From the NCBI GenBank assembly GCA_009912575.1, contig WNDP01000011.1:1-51937 (forward strand): DNA of 51,937 nucleotides, given 5' to 3'. Shown one piece after another: positions 26,451-34,884 of this stretch. Numbering within the stretch: the first letter of the stretch is position 1; each line of letters opens with the position of its first letter. Origin of the DNA: Acinetobacter bereziniae. Its GTDB lineage: Bacteria; Pseudomonadota; Gammaproteobacteria; Pseudomonadales; Moraxellaceae. The notes beneath the pieces were generated by a model. That model saw only the letters and a program-made list of their open reading frames with translations. It did not search any database and was not told the DNA's origin. A program made the position numbers and the translations under genes.

Positions 26451-27920
26451 CTAACTATTTGGCTTCTTTACATTTTGCTGTTGTAATTGCTGTTGCAATT
26501 GAGCAAGTCGAGCATTTAATAATTGAATTCGCTGATTCTTTTCTTGTAAAGCCGAAGCAAGTTGGGTCACATTCTTCTGTAATTTAACTGTTTTTTCACG
26601 AGATGTCATAACTTTTGTAGATAATTCAGCAGTTGTCTGATTCACCTGTGTATTTTGTTTTGCAGAACCTTGCGCAGAAGATTGTTCATTATCTGCAACA
26701 AGACTCATTTCTGCTTGATCTAAACGATATTTGGCAGAGCCTGATTGTTTTTTGGCGATCTGAGGGGCTTGAGCCGGAGCTTTATATTTATTTTGTGGAA
26801 CTTGTTGATAGCTTGCAGCCAAATTAAGTGCAACACCACGGCGAATACGGTTGATGTCACCTTGAATAAAAGCATCTGCATTATTTTCTTTGATTTGACG
26901 CATGACTTCTGGAACACTTTGGTGTGTTTCTGCTGCGATACGAGATGCAATTTTCCAAAGTGATTCATTGGCTCGAACAACATGTGTTGATACTTTCTCT
27001 GAACCCAGACTGGCTTTTGGCTTATCTTGCTTGAGCGCCTTTTGAGGTTCAGTTTTAGCTTTCACGATATCATTGGCTTTTTCAGGTTTATGCTCTGGAG
27101 GCAACTTCTCGGTTTTTTGTGGTTCTGCTGGCATTGCTTTAGTTGGTGCTACTGCAGACAATGGTGCTGTTTTTTCAGTCAGAGTTGGTGTTTTAGGTTG
27201 TATGACTGCTTGTTGTGGTGTGGTACTCACATTAGGAGTGTTGGTCTCATTTTTATTGACAGCAATTGCAGGTTTATTTTGCGTTGAAGTGTTGGAGACA
27301 GCTGTATTTTGCTCTGCTTTCAGCGTTGGAGGCGCAATAACACTGATCGCCAATGCTTGTTGGGTATCTGGTGCTATATTTGTTTTTGTTGGAGCTTTGA
27401 GCGTTGGTGGTGTTGTAACTTGATATTGAGTGCTGGTTGGTAAATTCAACGCAATGTCTTTTTCAATCACAATAATCTGTGGTGTCAGGGTTTTTTCTTT
27501 TGCATTATTATTTGCTATAGGAGCTGGAATAGTGTTACGACCACGAGTTAGCGGCGTTCGAACTTGTTGAATGTGTGTTGCATTACCTTCTTTTACTTTA
27601 AGCAAAATATTCAGTTCAGATTCAACAATTGGACGTGAAGAGGTGATTACAATTACCCCAGTACCATCACTAGAACGACGTGTATAAAAGTTTAAATGCC
27701 CTGGTGCTTGAGCTGAAATACCAATATGTTGAATATCGTCTGCATCTGCCAAACCCACTTCTATTTTTTCATTTGGATTGGCATTGCTAAATTTCATTTC
27801 TGCGTACAGAAGATCCCCAGACCCAGATTGAACTTGAATCGGATCTATCGTAATCGCACTGATTGTTTGCGACGTCATGATGGCTAAAATGGCAATTTTT
27901 AATTTGTTATATACAGTCAT
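26451..27920 (-). CDS. fimV: FimV N-terminal part: exported LysM protein
   Basis: This encodes 489 residues. The signal peptide (MTVYNKLKIAILAIM, ending TISA) is followed by the FimV N-terminal domain: ITIDPIQVQSGSGDLLYAEMKF, NEKIEVGLADADD and VITSSRPIVESELNILLKV. A long Pro/Thr/Lys-rich linker leads to a LysM domain (THVVRANESLWKIASRIAAE; NRIRRGVALNLA) and a C-terminal Gln-rich coiled coil (LLNARLAQLQQQLQQQ). ATG 27920 was chosen because GGATAGAG precedes it. The protein should be periplasmic, binding peptidoglycan. It ends just where canonical FimV would enter the membrane helix, which is supplied by the next gene. Confidence 0.85.
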   Translation of the reverse strand: MTVYNKLKIAILAIMTSQTISAITIDPIQVQSGSGDLLYAEMKFSNANPNEKIEVGLADADDIQHIGISAQAPGHLNFYTRRSSDGTGVIVITSSRPIVESELNILLKVKEGNATHIQQVRTPLTRGRNTIPAPIANNNAKEKTLTPQIIVIEKDIALNLPTSTQYQVTTPPTLKAPTKTNIAPDTQQALAISVIAPPTLKAEQNTAVSNTSTQNKPAIAVNKNETNTPNVSTTPQQAVIQPKTPTLTEKTAPLSAVAPTKAMPAEPQKTEKLPPEHKPEKANDIVKAKTEPQKALKQDKPKASLGSEKVSTHVVRANESLWKIASRIAAETHQSVPEVMRQIKENNADAFIQGDINRIRRGVALNLAASYQQVPQNKYKAPAQAPQIAKKQSGSAKYRLDQAEMSLVADNEQSSAQGSAKQNTQVNQTTAELSTKVMTSREKTVKLQKNVTQLASALQEKNQRIQLLNARLAQLQQQLQQQNVKKPNS

Positions 27921-28028
27921 CTCTATCCATTGCTCTGACAAAGTTCAAGGCATCCCAATGATACAATATTTCGCTGTAGTCTATATGTAAATTATTAACA
28001 TTAGAGTTACATAAATATAGTTACATAA

Positions 28029-28058
28029 AAAAGCCGATCAAGATAGATCGGCTTTTTC
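28029..28058 (-). terminator. Intrinsic terminator of asd
   Basis: AAAAAGCCGATC / GATCGGCTTTTT (28029-28040, 28047-28058), a perfect 12-bp stem with a six-base loop, lies between asd and fimV. Confidence 0.93.
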
Positions 28059-28082
28059 AATGTTTAAGACTTTTTTGTGACT

Positions 28083-29201
28083 TTAAGCATTTTTATAGTC
28101 AATTAAGATGCGTAACATACGACGTAATGGTTCAGCTGCACCCCAAAGTAATTGGTCACCTACAGTAAATGCACCAAGATACTCTTTACCCATATTTAAC
28201 TTGCGCAGACGACCAACAGGAACAGAGAGCGTTCCTGTAACCGCTACAGGTGTAAGATCTTTCATTGATGCTTCACGTCTATTAGGTACAACTTTAGCCC
28301 ATTGGTTTGACTGACGAATCATATCTTCGATTTCATCAAGCGGCACATCTTTCTTCAATTTCAAAGTCAAAGCTTGAGAGTGGCAACGCATTGCACCAAT
28401 GCGGACGCAGTGACCATCAATCGGAACAATTTGAGCATTGCCTAAGATTTTGTTGGTTTCAACTTGACCTTTCCACTCTTCTTTTGACTGACCACTTTCA
28501 AGTTGCTTGTCAATATAAGGAATTAAAGAGCCTGCTAAAGGTACGCCAAAGTTGGCTTTCGGGAAACCTTCACCACGTTGTAATTCAGCAATCTTACTGT
28601 CGATATCTAAAATTGCAGAGCGAGGATCATCTAACAAGTCTTGAGTATTGTTATATAAATAACCCATACCTGTAATCAATTCACGCATATTTTGCGCACC
28701 AGCACCTGACGCTGCTTGATAGGTCATTGCTGTCATCCATTCCACCAAGTTGTGTTGGAATAATGAGCCCATACCCATCAACATCAATGAAACTGTACAG
28801 TTACCACCGACAAATGTTTTGATCCCATTGACCAAACCATCTTTGATGACATTTAAGTTCACTGGGTCAAGTACAATGATTGCTTCGTCATCCATACGTA
28901 GTGTAGATGCTGCATCAATCCAATACCCTGACCAACCTTCAGCTTTAAGCTTTGGGAAAACTTCAGAAGTATAATCACCACCTTGGCAGGTAATAATGAC
29001 ATCCATTTGCTTCAGACTGGTAATGTCCGTCGCTTCCATAAGTGCTGGAGCAGTTTTACCACCAAAAGCAGGAGCATCACCACCTGCATTACTGGTAGAG
29101 AAATAGAATGGCTCAAAATGAGCAAAATCATTCTCTTCAACCATACGTTGCATAAGGACGGAACCAACCATCCCGCGCCAACCGACCAGACCTACTTTCA
29201 T
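28083..29201 (-). CDS. asd: Aspartate-semialdehyde dehydrogenase
   Basis: A 372-residue NADPH enzyme making aspartate semialdehyde for lysine, threonine, methionine and diaminopimelate. The N-terminal Rossmann motif is [18 protein letters not shown], the catalytic nucleophile is Cys135 in [11 protein letters not shown], and the substrate Arg/His region includes [17 protein letters not shown]. Length and the WRGMVGSVL motif match the gammaproteobacterial type. It precedes fimV as in Pseudomonas but is separated by a terminator. Confidence 0.97.
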   Translation of the reverse strand: MKVGLVGWRGMVGSVLMQRMVEENDFAHFEPFYFSTSNAGGDAPAFGGKTAPALMEATDITSLKQMDVIITCQGGDYTSEVFPKLKAEGWSGYWIDAASTLRMDDEAIIVLDPVNLNVIKDGLVNGIKTFVGGNCTVSLMLMGMGSLFQHNLVEWMTAMTYQAASGAGAQNMRELITGMGYLYNNTQDLLDDPRSAILDIDSKIAELQRGEGFPKANFGVPLAGSLIPYIDKQLESGQSKEEWKGQVETNKILGNAQIVPIDGHCVRIGAMRCHSQALTLKLKKDVPLDEIEDMIRQSNQWAKVVPNRREASMKDLTPVAVTGTLSVPVGRLRKLNMGKEYLGAFTVGDQLLWGAAEPLRRMLRILIDYKNA

Positions 29202-29386
29202 GTCACTTTGCCTCGGTGCGTTAAAAAATTAAAAGGGGTTTGAGTGTATCAAAAGGACGTGTAACTGCAATAGCATACACAATGAAAACACAACTATATT
29301 GTGCAATATATCTTGTTTATGATAAATGCAAAATTGATATTAATTTATGAATCATTCAAAAATTAAGAATATAAGAGTGACAAAAT

Positions 29387-30526
29387 ATGATTTGGATTGA
29401 AGTGCTTGCTGTAATCGTGATTTGGCTAAGCTTTTGGTCGCTGATTCCACGAGACGAATGGTGGTTTAGAGGGGCTGATTTTCCACGACTACAGATTTTA
29501 TTTGTAGGTCTGGCAGCTTTGGTGTTGTTGCTGTTTTGGGGTGAGCCTTGGGATTTAACACGTGAGATTATTTTATTTTTATTGATCGCTGCTTTAGCTT
29601 TTCAGTTGAAAATGGTTTTGCCTTATAGCTTCATTTGGAAGAAACAGGTGCAACAAGTTCAGCGAGATCAACTCGATACGGATCAACAAATTTCAGTCAT
29701 TGTATCGAATGTACTGACTCCGAATCAACAATATCATTTACTCATTGAGCAGATTGAAAAACATCAGCCTGATCTTGTACTGACCCTTGAAACGGATCAA
29801 ACATGGCAAAATGAGTTGGTCAAGATTGAAAAAGACTATCCTTATCGCGTTCCTGTTCCTTTAGACAATCTTTATGGAATGCATTTGTACAGCAAATTAA
29901 AGCTGGTGGATAGCGAGGTTAAATTTATTCTCAGCAATGAGATTCCTTCAATTCACACCACCGCTATTTTACCTTCAGGACACGCTGTACAACTGTATTG
30001 TTTGCATCCAAAGCCACCGAGTCCGACAGAAGCGAAAGACTCAACTTTACGTGATGCTGAATTACTGATTGTTGGGGATCAAATCAAAGATCTAGATGAA
30101 AGTTGTATCGTGATGGGGGATTTGAATGACGTGGCTTGGTCTAGAACAACACGTTTGTTTCAGCGCATCAGTGGTCTACTTGATCCACGCGTGGGACGTC
30201 GATATATCAATACTTTCCATGCGGATTATAAGTTCTTAAGATGGTCATTAGATCATTTATTTCACAGTACAGATTTTGCTTTGGTTCATATGGAGCGACT
30301 GCCTCATATTGGTTCAGATCATTTTCCTATTTATGTGGTTTTACAGTCGAGTCGTATTTTTGAGCAAAGCCAAGAAGAGTTGGAACAAACTGAATCTGAT
30401 GAGCAAGAGGCTCAAGAAGCTATTCAGGAAGGTATTGAAAAAGCTGAGAAAGAGGAGAAAATTGTGACAGATGAATTGGCACAAGATTATAAAATGGATA
30501 TATCATTGTCGGACAAAAAATCTTGA
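29387..30526 (+). CDS. Membrane-anchored endonuclease/exonuclease/phosphatase-fold protein
   Basis: This encodes 379 residues. Three N-terminal membrane helices (to ~85) are followed by an EEP-fold domain: VIVSNVLTPNQQYHLL, PDLVLTLETDQTW (metal Glu), YCLHPKPP, VMGDLNDVAW (Asp-Asn) and the final IGSDHFPIYVVL (Asp-His). All core catalytic residues appear present. The last ~50 residues are acidic coiled coil (EQSQEELEQTESDEQEAQEA). Such proteins are often annotated as endonuclease/exonuclease/phosphatase; the substrate could be a nucleic acid or a phospho-lipid and is unknown. The candidate small RNA promoter begins 15 bases after the stop. Confidence 0.82.
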   Translation: MIWIEVLAVIVIWLSFWSLIPRDEWWFRGADFPRLQILFVGLAALVLLLFWGEPWDLTREIILFLLIAALAFQLKMVLPYSFIWKKQVQQVQRDQLDTDQQISVIVSNVLTPNQQYHLLIEQIEKHQPDLVLTLETDQTWQNELVKIEKDYPYRVPVPLDNLYGMHLYSKLKLVDSEVKFILSNEIPSIHTTAILPSGHAVQLYCLHPKPPSPTEAKDSTLRDAELLIVGDQIKDLDESCIVMGDLNDVAWSRTTRLFQRISGLLDPRVGRRYINTFHADYKFLRWSLDHLFHSTDFALVHMERLPHIGSDHFPIYVVLQSSRIFEQSQEELEQTESDEQEAQEAIQEGIEKAEKEEKIVTDELAQDYKMDISLSDKKS

Positions 30527-30540
30527 AAATGGCGATTTTT

Positions 30541-30558
30541 TGTAAGCAATTTCTTACG
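30541..30558 (+). promoter_or_regulatory. GacA-box-like upstream activating site
   Basis: TGTAAGCAATTTCTTACG matches the GacA activating sequence TGTAAG-N6-CTTACA at 11 of 12 fixed positions. It lies about 45 bases before a plausible -10 (TAATCT, 30603-30608) with no good -35, as expected for an activator-dependent promoter. Confidence 0.7.
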
Positions 30559-30611
30559 TGGATTTAGTCTCTAAGCGGATAGTATCTGATCGTGAATCGT
30601 TTTAATCTTAA

Positions 30612-30785
30612 CTCATCGACACAAGGAATGAGAACGGAAAATCTCACTAAGGAAGACGAAGTCGATGGAGCAATCATCAAGGATTTGATGTTGGAATGGA
30701 TAACCACAGTAAAATAATAATAAGATTTGAAAGCACAACCTCATAAACCCGAGTTTTGCAGGACGCAGAACTCGGGTTATGCTTT
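30612..30785 (+). ncRNA. Candidate CsrA/RsmA-sequestering small RNA (RsmX/Y/Z- or CsrB-like)
   Basis: A ~170-base untranslated stretch holds GGA motifs at 30625, 30636, 30651, 30667, 30681, 30693, 30698 and 30761. Several are in or beside hairpin loops. TGAGA/TCTCA (30629-30633, 30642-30646) encloses ACGGAAAA. CATCAA/TTGATG (30675-30680, 30685-30690) encloses a GGAT loop. The terminal stem (30746-30759 with 30765-30778) encloses AGGAC. Known RsmX/Y/Z RNAs present GGA in loops to titrate RsmA/CsrA and are switched on by GacA, and a GacA-like box lies upstream. The 5' end is estimated from the -10 position. No open reading frame of note covers it. No homology to a known RNA could be tested. Confidence 0.7.
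30746..30778 (+). terminator. Terminator hairpin of the small RNA with a GGA loop
   Basis: A 14-bp stem (AACCCGAGTTTTGC with GCAGAACTCGGGTT, one G-U pair) closes the five-base loop AGGAC. The tail ATGCTTTATTTA is only moderately T-rich. Confidence 0.8.
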
Positions 30786-30839
30786 ATTTATAGTATATAA
30801 TTTGTGATAGACAAGATCGAAAATAAAAATTGAGTCCTT

Positions 30840-31157
30840 ATGTTGTTATCAAAAATCCAAGAATTTGCACTGAGTCTTAAACATTTTACGGGTTTAAGTA
30901 GTGATGCTTTGTTGATCTATGTAGGTTTAATCCTCTATTTTATTATGGCTGCGATACATAAAAGACAACTGAAATCTAATATCGCCATCCTTACCACAGT
31001 CATCTTTGCTTTTGGAATCGAGATTTTTAATGTTCGAGCAGATATTTTTGGCAAAGGCTATTGGCGGATTTGGGCCAGTATTCATACGATCGTCAATATG
31101 ATTTTTTGGCCTTATGTAATTTGGGCAATGGCTCGTTTTCGAGTATGGAAAGGTTGA
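30840..31157 (+). CDS. Small integral membrane protein of unknown function
   Basis: This encodes 105 residues with three predicted membrane helices (LLIYVGLILYFIMAAIH; IAILTTVIFAFGIEIFNVRADI; TIVNMIFWPYVIWAMARF). The FGIEIFNVRADIFG loop between helices resembles small VanZ-like membrane proteins, but the match is not firm. The ribosome site is weak. A TATAAT at 30796-30801 could start a transcript for this gene separate from the upstream small RNA. The intergenic repeat copy B follows. Confidence 0.65.
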   Translation: MLLSKIQEFALSLKHFTGLSSDALLIYVGLILYFIMAAIHKRQLKSNIAILTTVIFAFGIEIFNVRADIFGKGYWRIWASIHTIVNMIFWPYVIWAMARFRVWKG

Positions 31158-31201
31158 TTTTTCCGATCTACAAATCATTTCTCTTGAACAATAAAATCAA
31201 T

Positions 31202-31440
31202 GTGATCAATAGATTGTTTAATTATCTGAAGCTTACACTCCCACGCTTTATCTCTAAAGTTTAAATCGTTTTGCGCAGGCGATGCTTTACTTTTCAGAGA
31301 TGAAAAGTAACAAAAATCTTCGTTTAACAGGGTCCTTTCGCTGCAAACAAAGCAGTGCTTTGTTTATGCTCATATACCCCTGCTCAACATGGCGACATCC
31401 ATGTCGCCTCACGATAGCAAGATCATCTATGATTCAAAAG
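31202..31440. repeat. Dispersed intergenic repeat, copy B, with three hairpins
   Basis: This is homologous to 21096-21330. It contains three perfect inverted repeats: TTACTTTTCA / TGAAAAGTAA (31287-31296, 31301-31310), AAACAAAGC / GCTTTGTTT (31345-31353, 31357-31365) and GGCGACAT / ATGTCGCC (31391-31398, 31401-31408). No coding frame is conserved between copies. It could be a structured RNA-type repeat or a MITE-like element. The rest of 31158-31582 shows nothing else. Confidence 0.82.
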
Positions 31441-31582
31441 GGCAAAATTTATGAATGATCAAAATCTTCTAAAAGTATTGAATGTCAATGGTTTATATTA
31501 AGGTGTTTGTATGAATCATTAGACAGTTTGACTATAGTTAAATAATTCATATTTTAAAATACCAGTCAATACAAATGAAAAC

Positions 31583-32518
31583 TTAATAAATTTTTTCATA
31601 ACCTTCTGGACGGGTTTTAAAACGACGATGGAACCACATATATTGTGTCGGTGCGATACGAAGTTGGTTCTCGATGATTTTATTGACACGAACAGCATCA
31701 TCCAATTCATCTTCACTTGGTAAGGGCTCGACAGCAGGTTCAATCAAGACATGATATTTGGGATTTTTAATATCTCCATGACGATAAAAATACAAAGGAA
31801 TCGCTACAGCTTTTGATATTTTTAATAAGCGTCGATGTGCGGTTACGGTTGCCGCAGGTGTACCAAAAAATGGTGCCATCACGCCTTGTTTTAATCCAAA
31901 ATCTTGATCAGGGCTGTACCAAATTGCATCGCCTTCCTTAAGGTGGCGAATCAATCCTCGCATATCATCATGATCAATCTGAGCTTTATAAATGGTTGCA
32001 CGGCAACAATAAATCAACATGTCTAACAACGGATTGTTTTGTGGACGATACACCACATCAGGTTCAAAGTATTGGGCACATAAATAACCACCTGCATCGA
32101 GCATTGTACTGTGGGTACCTAAAAGCAATATTCCCTGACCTTGTTGTTTGGCCTGATGAATATGTTCTAAGCCTTCAATACTGACACGATTTTTAAACCA
32201 TTGTGGTGAATACCATGCATTCAGCGTTTCAAAAACACCAATCATTTGGTCAACAAAGACTTGTCTTGAGTTTTCAAACACTTGTTCTGGTGACCATTCA
32301 GGAAAACAGACTTCCAAGTTACGAACAGTTGTTTCACAGCGTGATTTAAGTCGATCAAAGGCAATATTTCCTAAAATCGTCGCAAGTCGATGTTGAATCG
32401 CCCAAGGTAAAATCGCAAGCAACATTAAAAATACAATTGCAATCCATATTCCCCAATATTTTGGATGTAAAAATGTCCAATAAAATTTTCCAGGTTCGTA
32501 TTGAAACTTTTTACTCAT
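31583..32518 (-). CDS. lpxL: Lipid A biosynthesis acyltransferase (LpxL/LpxM family)
   Basis: A 311-residue inner-membrane late acyltransferase that adds a secondary acyl chain to lipid A. After an N-terminal membrane anchor (GIWIAIVFLMLLAILPWAI), the catalytic HX4D motif is in LLLGTHSTMLDAGG. Further family blocks are VVYRPQNNPLLDMLI, WYSPDQDFG and the C-terminal APTQYMWFHRRFKTRP. Acinetobacter carries both LpxL- and LpxM-type enzymes, and motif reading alone does not settle which this is; lpxL is the more likely. No strong Shine-Dalgarno is visible. It is divergent from the macro-domain gene. Confidence 0.88.
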   Translation of the reverse strand: MSKKFQYEPGKFYWTFLHPKYWGIWIAIVFLMLLAILPWAIQHRLATILGNIAFDRLKSRCETTVRNLEVCFPEWSPEQVFENSRQVFVDQMIGVFETLNAWYSPQWFKNRVSIEGLEHIHQAKQQGQGILLLGTHSTMLDAGGYLCAQYFEPDVVYRPQNNPLLDMLIYCCRATIYKAQIDHDDMRGLIRHLKEGDAIWYSPDQDFGLKQGVMAPFFGTPAATVTAHRRLLKISKAVAIPLYFYRHGDIKNPKYHVLIEPAVEPLPSEDELDDAVRVNKIIENQLRIAPTQYMWFHRRFKTRPEGYEKIY

Positions 32519-32633
32519 AGCAATTTTGTAAATTTGACGGTGGTTAAAACTGAAAGAAGTGTAGCATGAAGCCGTTTAAAGAAGAAAACTCAAGATGTTA
32601 TTCGTCATCAACAATGATGAGCAAGGACGTAAA

Positions 32634-33185
32634 ATGAAAATTATTCGATTAGTTCAAGGTGATATTACGCTGCAAAAAGTTGATGCGATTGTAAATGCGG
32701 CAAATACGTCCTTACTTGGTGGCGGTGGGGTAGATGGGGCAATTCATCGAAAAGGTGGAGTTGCAATATTGAATGATTGTCAGAAGATACGTGCTAAACA
32801 AGGTGGATGCACTGTGGGTGAAGCCGTGATGACTACAGCTGGACAATTACCCAGTCGCTTTGTGATTCATACTGTAGGGCCGACGTGGCAAGACGGACAG
32901 CATGATGAAGCAAAAAATCTTGAAACGGCTTATATCAATAGCCTAAAACTAGCTGAAAAACACCAATTAAATACTGTAGCTTTTCCCAATATTTCTACAG
33001 GTATATATCGCTTTCCAAAATTTGATGCTGCATCTATTGCGATCAAAACAACTACGGATTTTTTAATGCAAGCAGCGTATTTGCAAGAAGTCAATTTTGT
33101 CTGTTTTGATTTAGAAAATTTTAAAATATATCGACAGTATTTAGCTGAGATTGATCAAAATCAATTACAGATTTTAGGTATATAA
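32634..33185 (+). CDS. Macro-domain protein (O-acetyl-ADP-ribose deacetylase-like, YmdB type)
   Basis: A 183-residue single macro domain. [36 protein letters not shown] is the MacroD/YmdB signature with the catalytic Asn-Asp region, and [12 protein letters not shown] is the second ADP-ribose loop. The family hydrolyses O-acetyl-ADP-ribose or ADP-ribosylated Asp/Glu; E. coli YmdB also modulates RNase III. ATG 32634 has AAGGA seven bases upstream; an upstream ATG at 32595 has none. The acyltransferase gene follows after 32 bases, with a TATAAT spanning the macro stop, so it may have its own promoter. Confidence 0.92.
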   Translation: MKIIRLVQGDITLQKVDAIVNAANTSLLGGGGVDGAIHRKGGVAILNDCQKIRAKQGGCTVGEAVMTTAGQLPSRFVIHTVGPTWQDGQHDEAKNLETAYINSLKLAEKHQLNTVAFPNISTGIYRFPKFDAASIAIKTTTDFLMQAAYLQEVNFVCFDLENFKIYRQYLAEIDQNQLQILGI

Positions 33186-33217
33186 TCGCCATAAGCATCA
33201 TATTAGATCATCTAACC

Positions 33218-34195
33218 ATGAGAGATACTTACTTTGATAGTTGTAAGGCAACCCTTATATTTCTTGTGGTTCTTGGACACTTCCTCGAACGAATGATCGG
33301 ATGGAATGATCCATTCAATCATGTTTTACTAGGAACAATTTATTTTATACATATGCCTGCTTTTATCTTTATTTCAGGTATGTTTTTTAATGATAAGAAA
33401 TGGCTAAAAAATATTTTATTTTTTGTTTCGCTGTATCTGCCTTTTCAAATTTTATTCCCTGCCTTTGATGCCATATGGTCTGGTAAATTTCAGCTTAATT
33501 GGAATTTGTTTGAACGACCTTACTGGATTCTATGGTATCTGTTGGGCATGATTGCATGGACAACGCTTAGCCATTTTTTGATAAAAACAAAATTTGCATT
33601 ATTCATTACATTGGTGTTGGCAATCGTTATTGGTTTAAGTCCTTGGAACAATTATCAATATTCAATTGGACGAATTTTTACTTTTTTACCATTTTTCGTT
33701 GCTGGTGCGTTGTATGGAAAAGGGCTTTTAGCCAAAATTCAGCAAAGTCGCTTTAGCCAAGTTTTGTACCTATCTCTTTTGGGTGGGATCGCTATTTTGG
33801 TCTATTTCACGCAATTGAATCCATTTTGGCTATATGGCTGTTTGAGTTATTCCCAACTTAAAGTCAGCATACCTGTAGGTATTGGAATGAGAGTAGCATG
33901 TTTGCTTATTTCAACGCTGGGTATTTATGCAATTTTTGCGGGGGTAAAAAGTTTAAATCAACACTTTGTACGTTTGGGGCAAAATACACTGGCTGTTTAT
34001 CTATTACATGGATTTGTGGTGATGTTGGTTTCACGTTATTGGCAATTGAATTTCAATCTTTTTATTGAAGTGAGTATTTGTATCTTTTTATCTGTTTTGA
34101 CCTGCTGGATTTTACAACAGTCTATGTTTGATACCGGATTAAGAAAATTATCTTTATGGCTCATCAAGCCTGCTGAAAAATTGGGGTTAAAGTAG
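33218..34195 (+). CDS. Acyltransferase-3 family membrane protein
   Basis: This encodes 325 residues with about ten membrane helices. The opening MRDTYFDSCKATLIFLVVLGHFLE carries the conserved His of the acyltransferase-3 family, and IHMPAFIFISGMFF is the second typical block. Members O-acetylate surface sugars and are often linked to glycan or capsule modification. Near the start there is no good Shine-Dalgarno, but a 13-base palindrome TTAGATCATCTAA (33203-33215) sits directly before the ATG and could occlude or regulate initiation. Substrate unknown. Confidence 0.82.
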   Translation: MRDTYFDSCKATLIFLVVLGHFLERMIGWNDPFNHVLLGTIYFIHMPAFIFISGMFFNDKKWLKNILFFVSLYLPFQILFPAFDAIWSGKFQLNWNLFERPYWILWYLLGMIAWTTLSHFLIKTKFALFITLVLAIVIGLSPWNNYQYSIGRIFTFLPFFVAGALYGKGLLAKIQQSRFSQVLYLSLLGGIAILVYFTQLNPFWLYGCLSYSQLKVSIPVGIGMRVACLLISTLGIYAIFAGVKSLNQHFVRLGQNTLAVYLLHGFVVMLVSRYWQLNFNLFIEVSICIFLSVLTCWILQQSMFDTGLRKLSLWLIKPAEKLGLK

Positions 34196-34245
34196 AGTAA
34201 AAGTTTTGACATGATGTCTATCTATATTTCTAGCTATAAAAATTT

Positions 34246-34272
34246 AAAAGCTACATCACTGATGTAGCTTTT
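34246..34272. terminator. Bidirectional terminator between the acyltransferase and the His/Lys-rich gene
   Basis: AAAAGCTACATCA / TGATGTAGCTTTT separated by one base (effective loop CACTG) sits between two convergent genes. Confidence 0.88.
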
Positions 34273-34316
34273 AAGCATGAGGATCATTGATTTATAAAGC
34301 GTTTATATTCTCTCGA

Positions 34317-34532
34317 TTATTTAGTTGCAGCTTTATCCTCTACTTTTTTTGCTGTTGCTGATTTATGAGCGGCAGCATGATGTTTCTTTGCATGTCCAGC
34401 TTTATGCTGTTTTTGAACTTGATGAGTTTTGAGCGGTTGAGATGAGTGTTGAGCTGGTGTTGCTGCCATTGCAGAACCTGCAAAAACTGCTGTTGTGAAT
34501 GCTGCAATAAGTAATGATGTAACTTTTTTCAT
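34317..34532 (-). CDS. Small exported Lys/His/Ala-rich protein
   Basis: This encodes 71 residues. The signal peptide is MKKVTSLLIAAFTTAVFAGSAMA; the mature ~48 residues are almost only Lys, His, Ala, Gln, Ser and Thr (KTHQVQKQHKAGHAKKHHAA). This is like acid-shock (Asr-type) or metal-binding small periplasmic proteins, but no definite family match is claimed. ATG 34532 was taken since GAG is nine bases upstream; an ATG six bases earlier is also possible. It is monocistronic. Confidence 0.75.
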   Translation of the reverse strand: MKKVTSLLIAAFTTAVFAGSAMAATPAQHSSQPLKTHQVQKQHKAGHAKKHHAAAHKSATAKKVEDKAATK

Positions 34533-34834
34533 GATCATATTCTCACTAAATAATTCGAGATCTGAACTAGATTCGATTGTTGTATATTCAGATATTTATA
34601 TGGAAACATCATGAAGTGCTTGTAGCAAAAGTCAGTATAAGTGCAATGATATGGAGAGAGATGATAGGGGAATGGTAAGTGTTTTAATTTTTTAAGATTT
34701 ATTTAATTTTAATGCTTAAAGTATTGCCTTCATTTTTGCCTAAGCGCATTATTTTAAATTCTTTGAGGTGTTGATCCTGATGAAAATGCTTACAGCGTAA
34801 AATATGCTGATCTTTTTAGAGGATAGCTTCAATA
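34533..34834. other. Gene-free region upstream of the His/Lys-rich gene
   Basis: AT-rich leader, no RNA gene recognised. A 37-codon minus-strand frame without start codon (about 34700-34815, containing KDQHILRCKHFHQDQHLKEF) may be a gene relic but is not called. Confidence 0.3.
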
Positions 34835-34864
34835 AAAAAACTCCGCAAATTTGCGGAGTTTTTT
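34835..34864 (-). terminator. Intrinsic terminator of uup
   Basis: AAAAAACTCCGCAAA / TTTGCGGAGTTTTTT is a perfect palindrome 20 bases past the uup stop. Confidence 0.93.
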
Positions 34865-34884
34865 GGGAGGGAATATCTAAAACA

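Noticed and set aside
27073-27423. Plus-strand frame of 116 Gly/Val/Cys-rich residues inside fimV
   Set aside because: Antisense shadow of the Pro/Thr-rich linker of the exported FimV part.
30541-30840. Leader or riboswitch for the small membrane protein at 30840
   Set aside because: A terminator stem closes the region well before the gene, a separate TATAAT precedes the gene, and no riboswitch core was recognised; the GGA-loop pattern fits a sponge RNA better.
34700-34815. 37-codon minus-strand frame without start (KDQHILRCKH...)
   Set aside because: Looks protein-like but has no start codon or ribosome site; could be a relic but cannot be supported.
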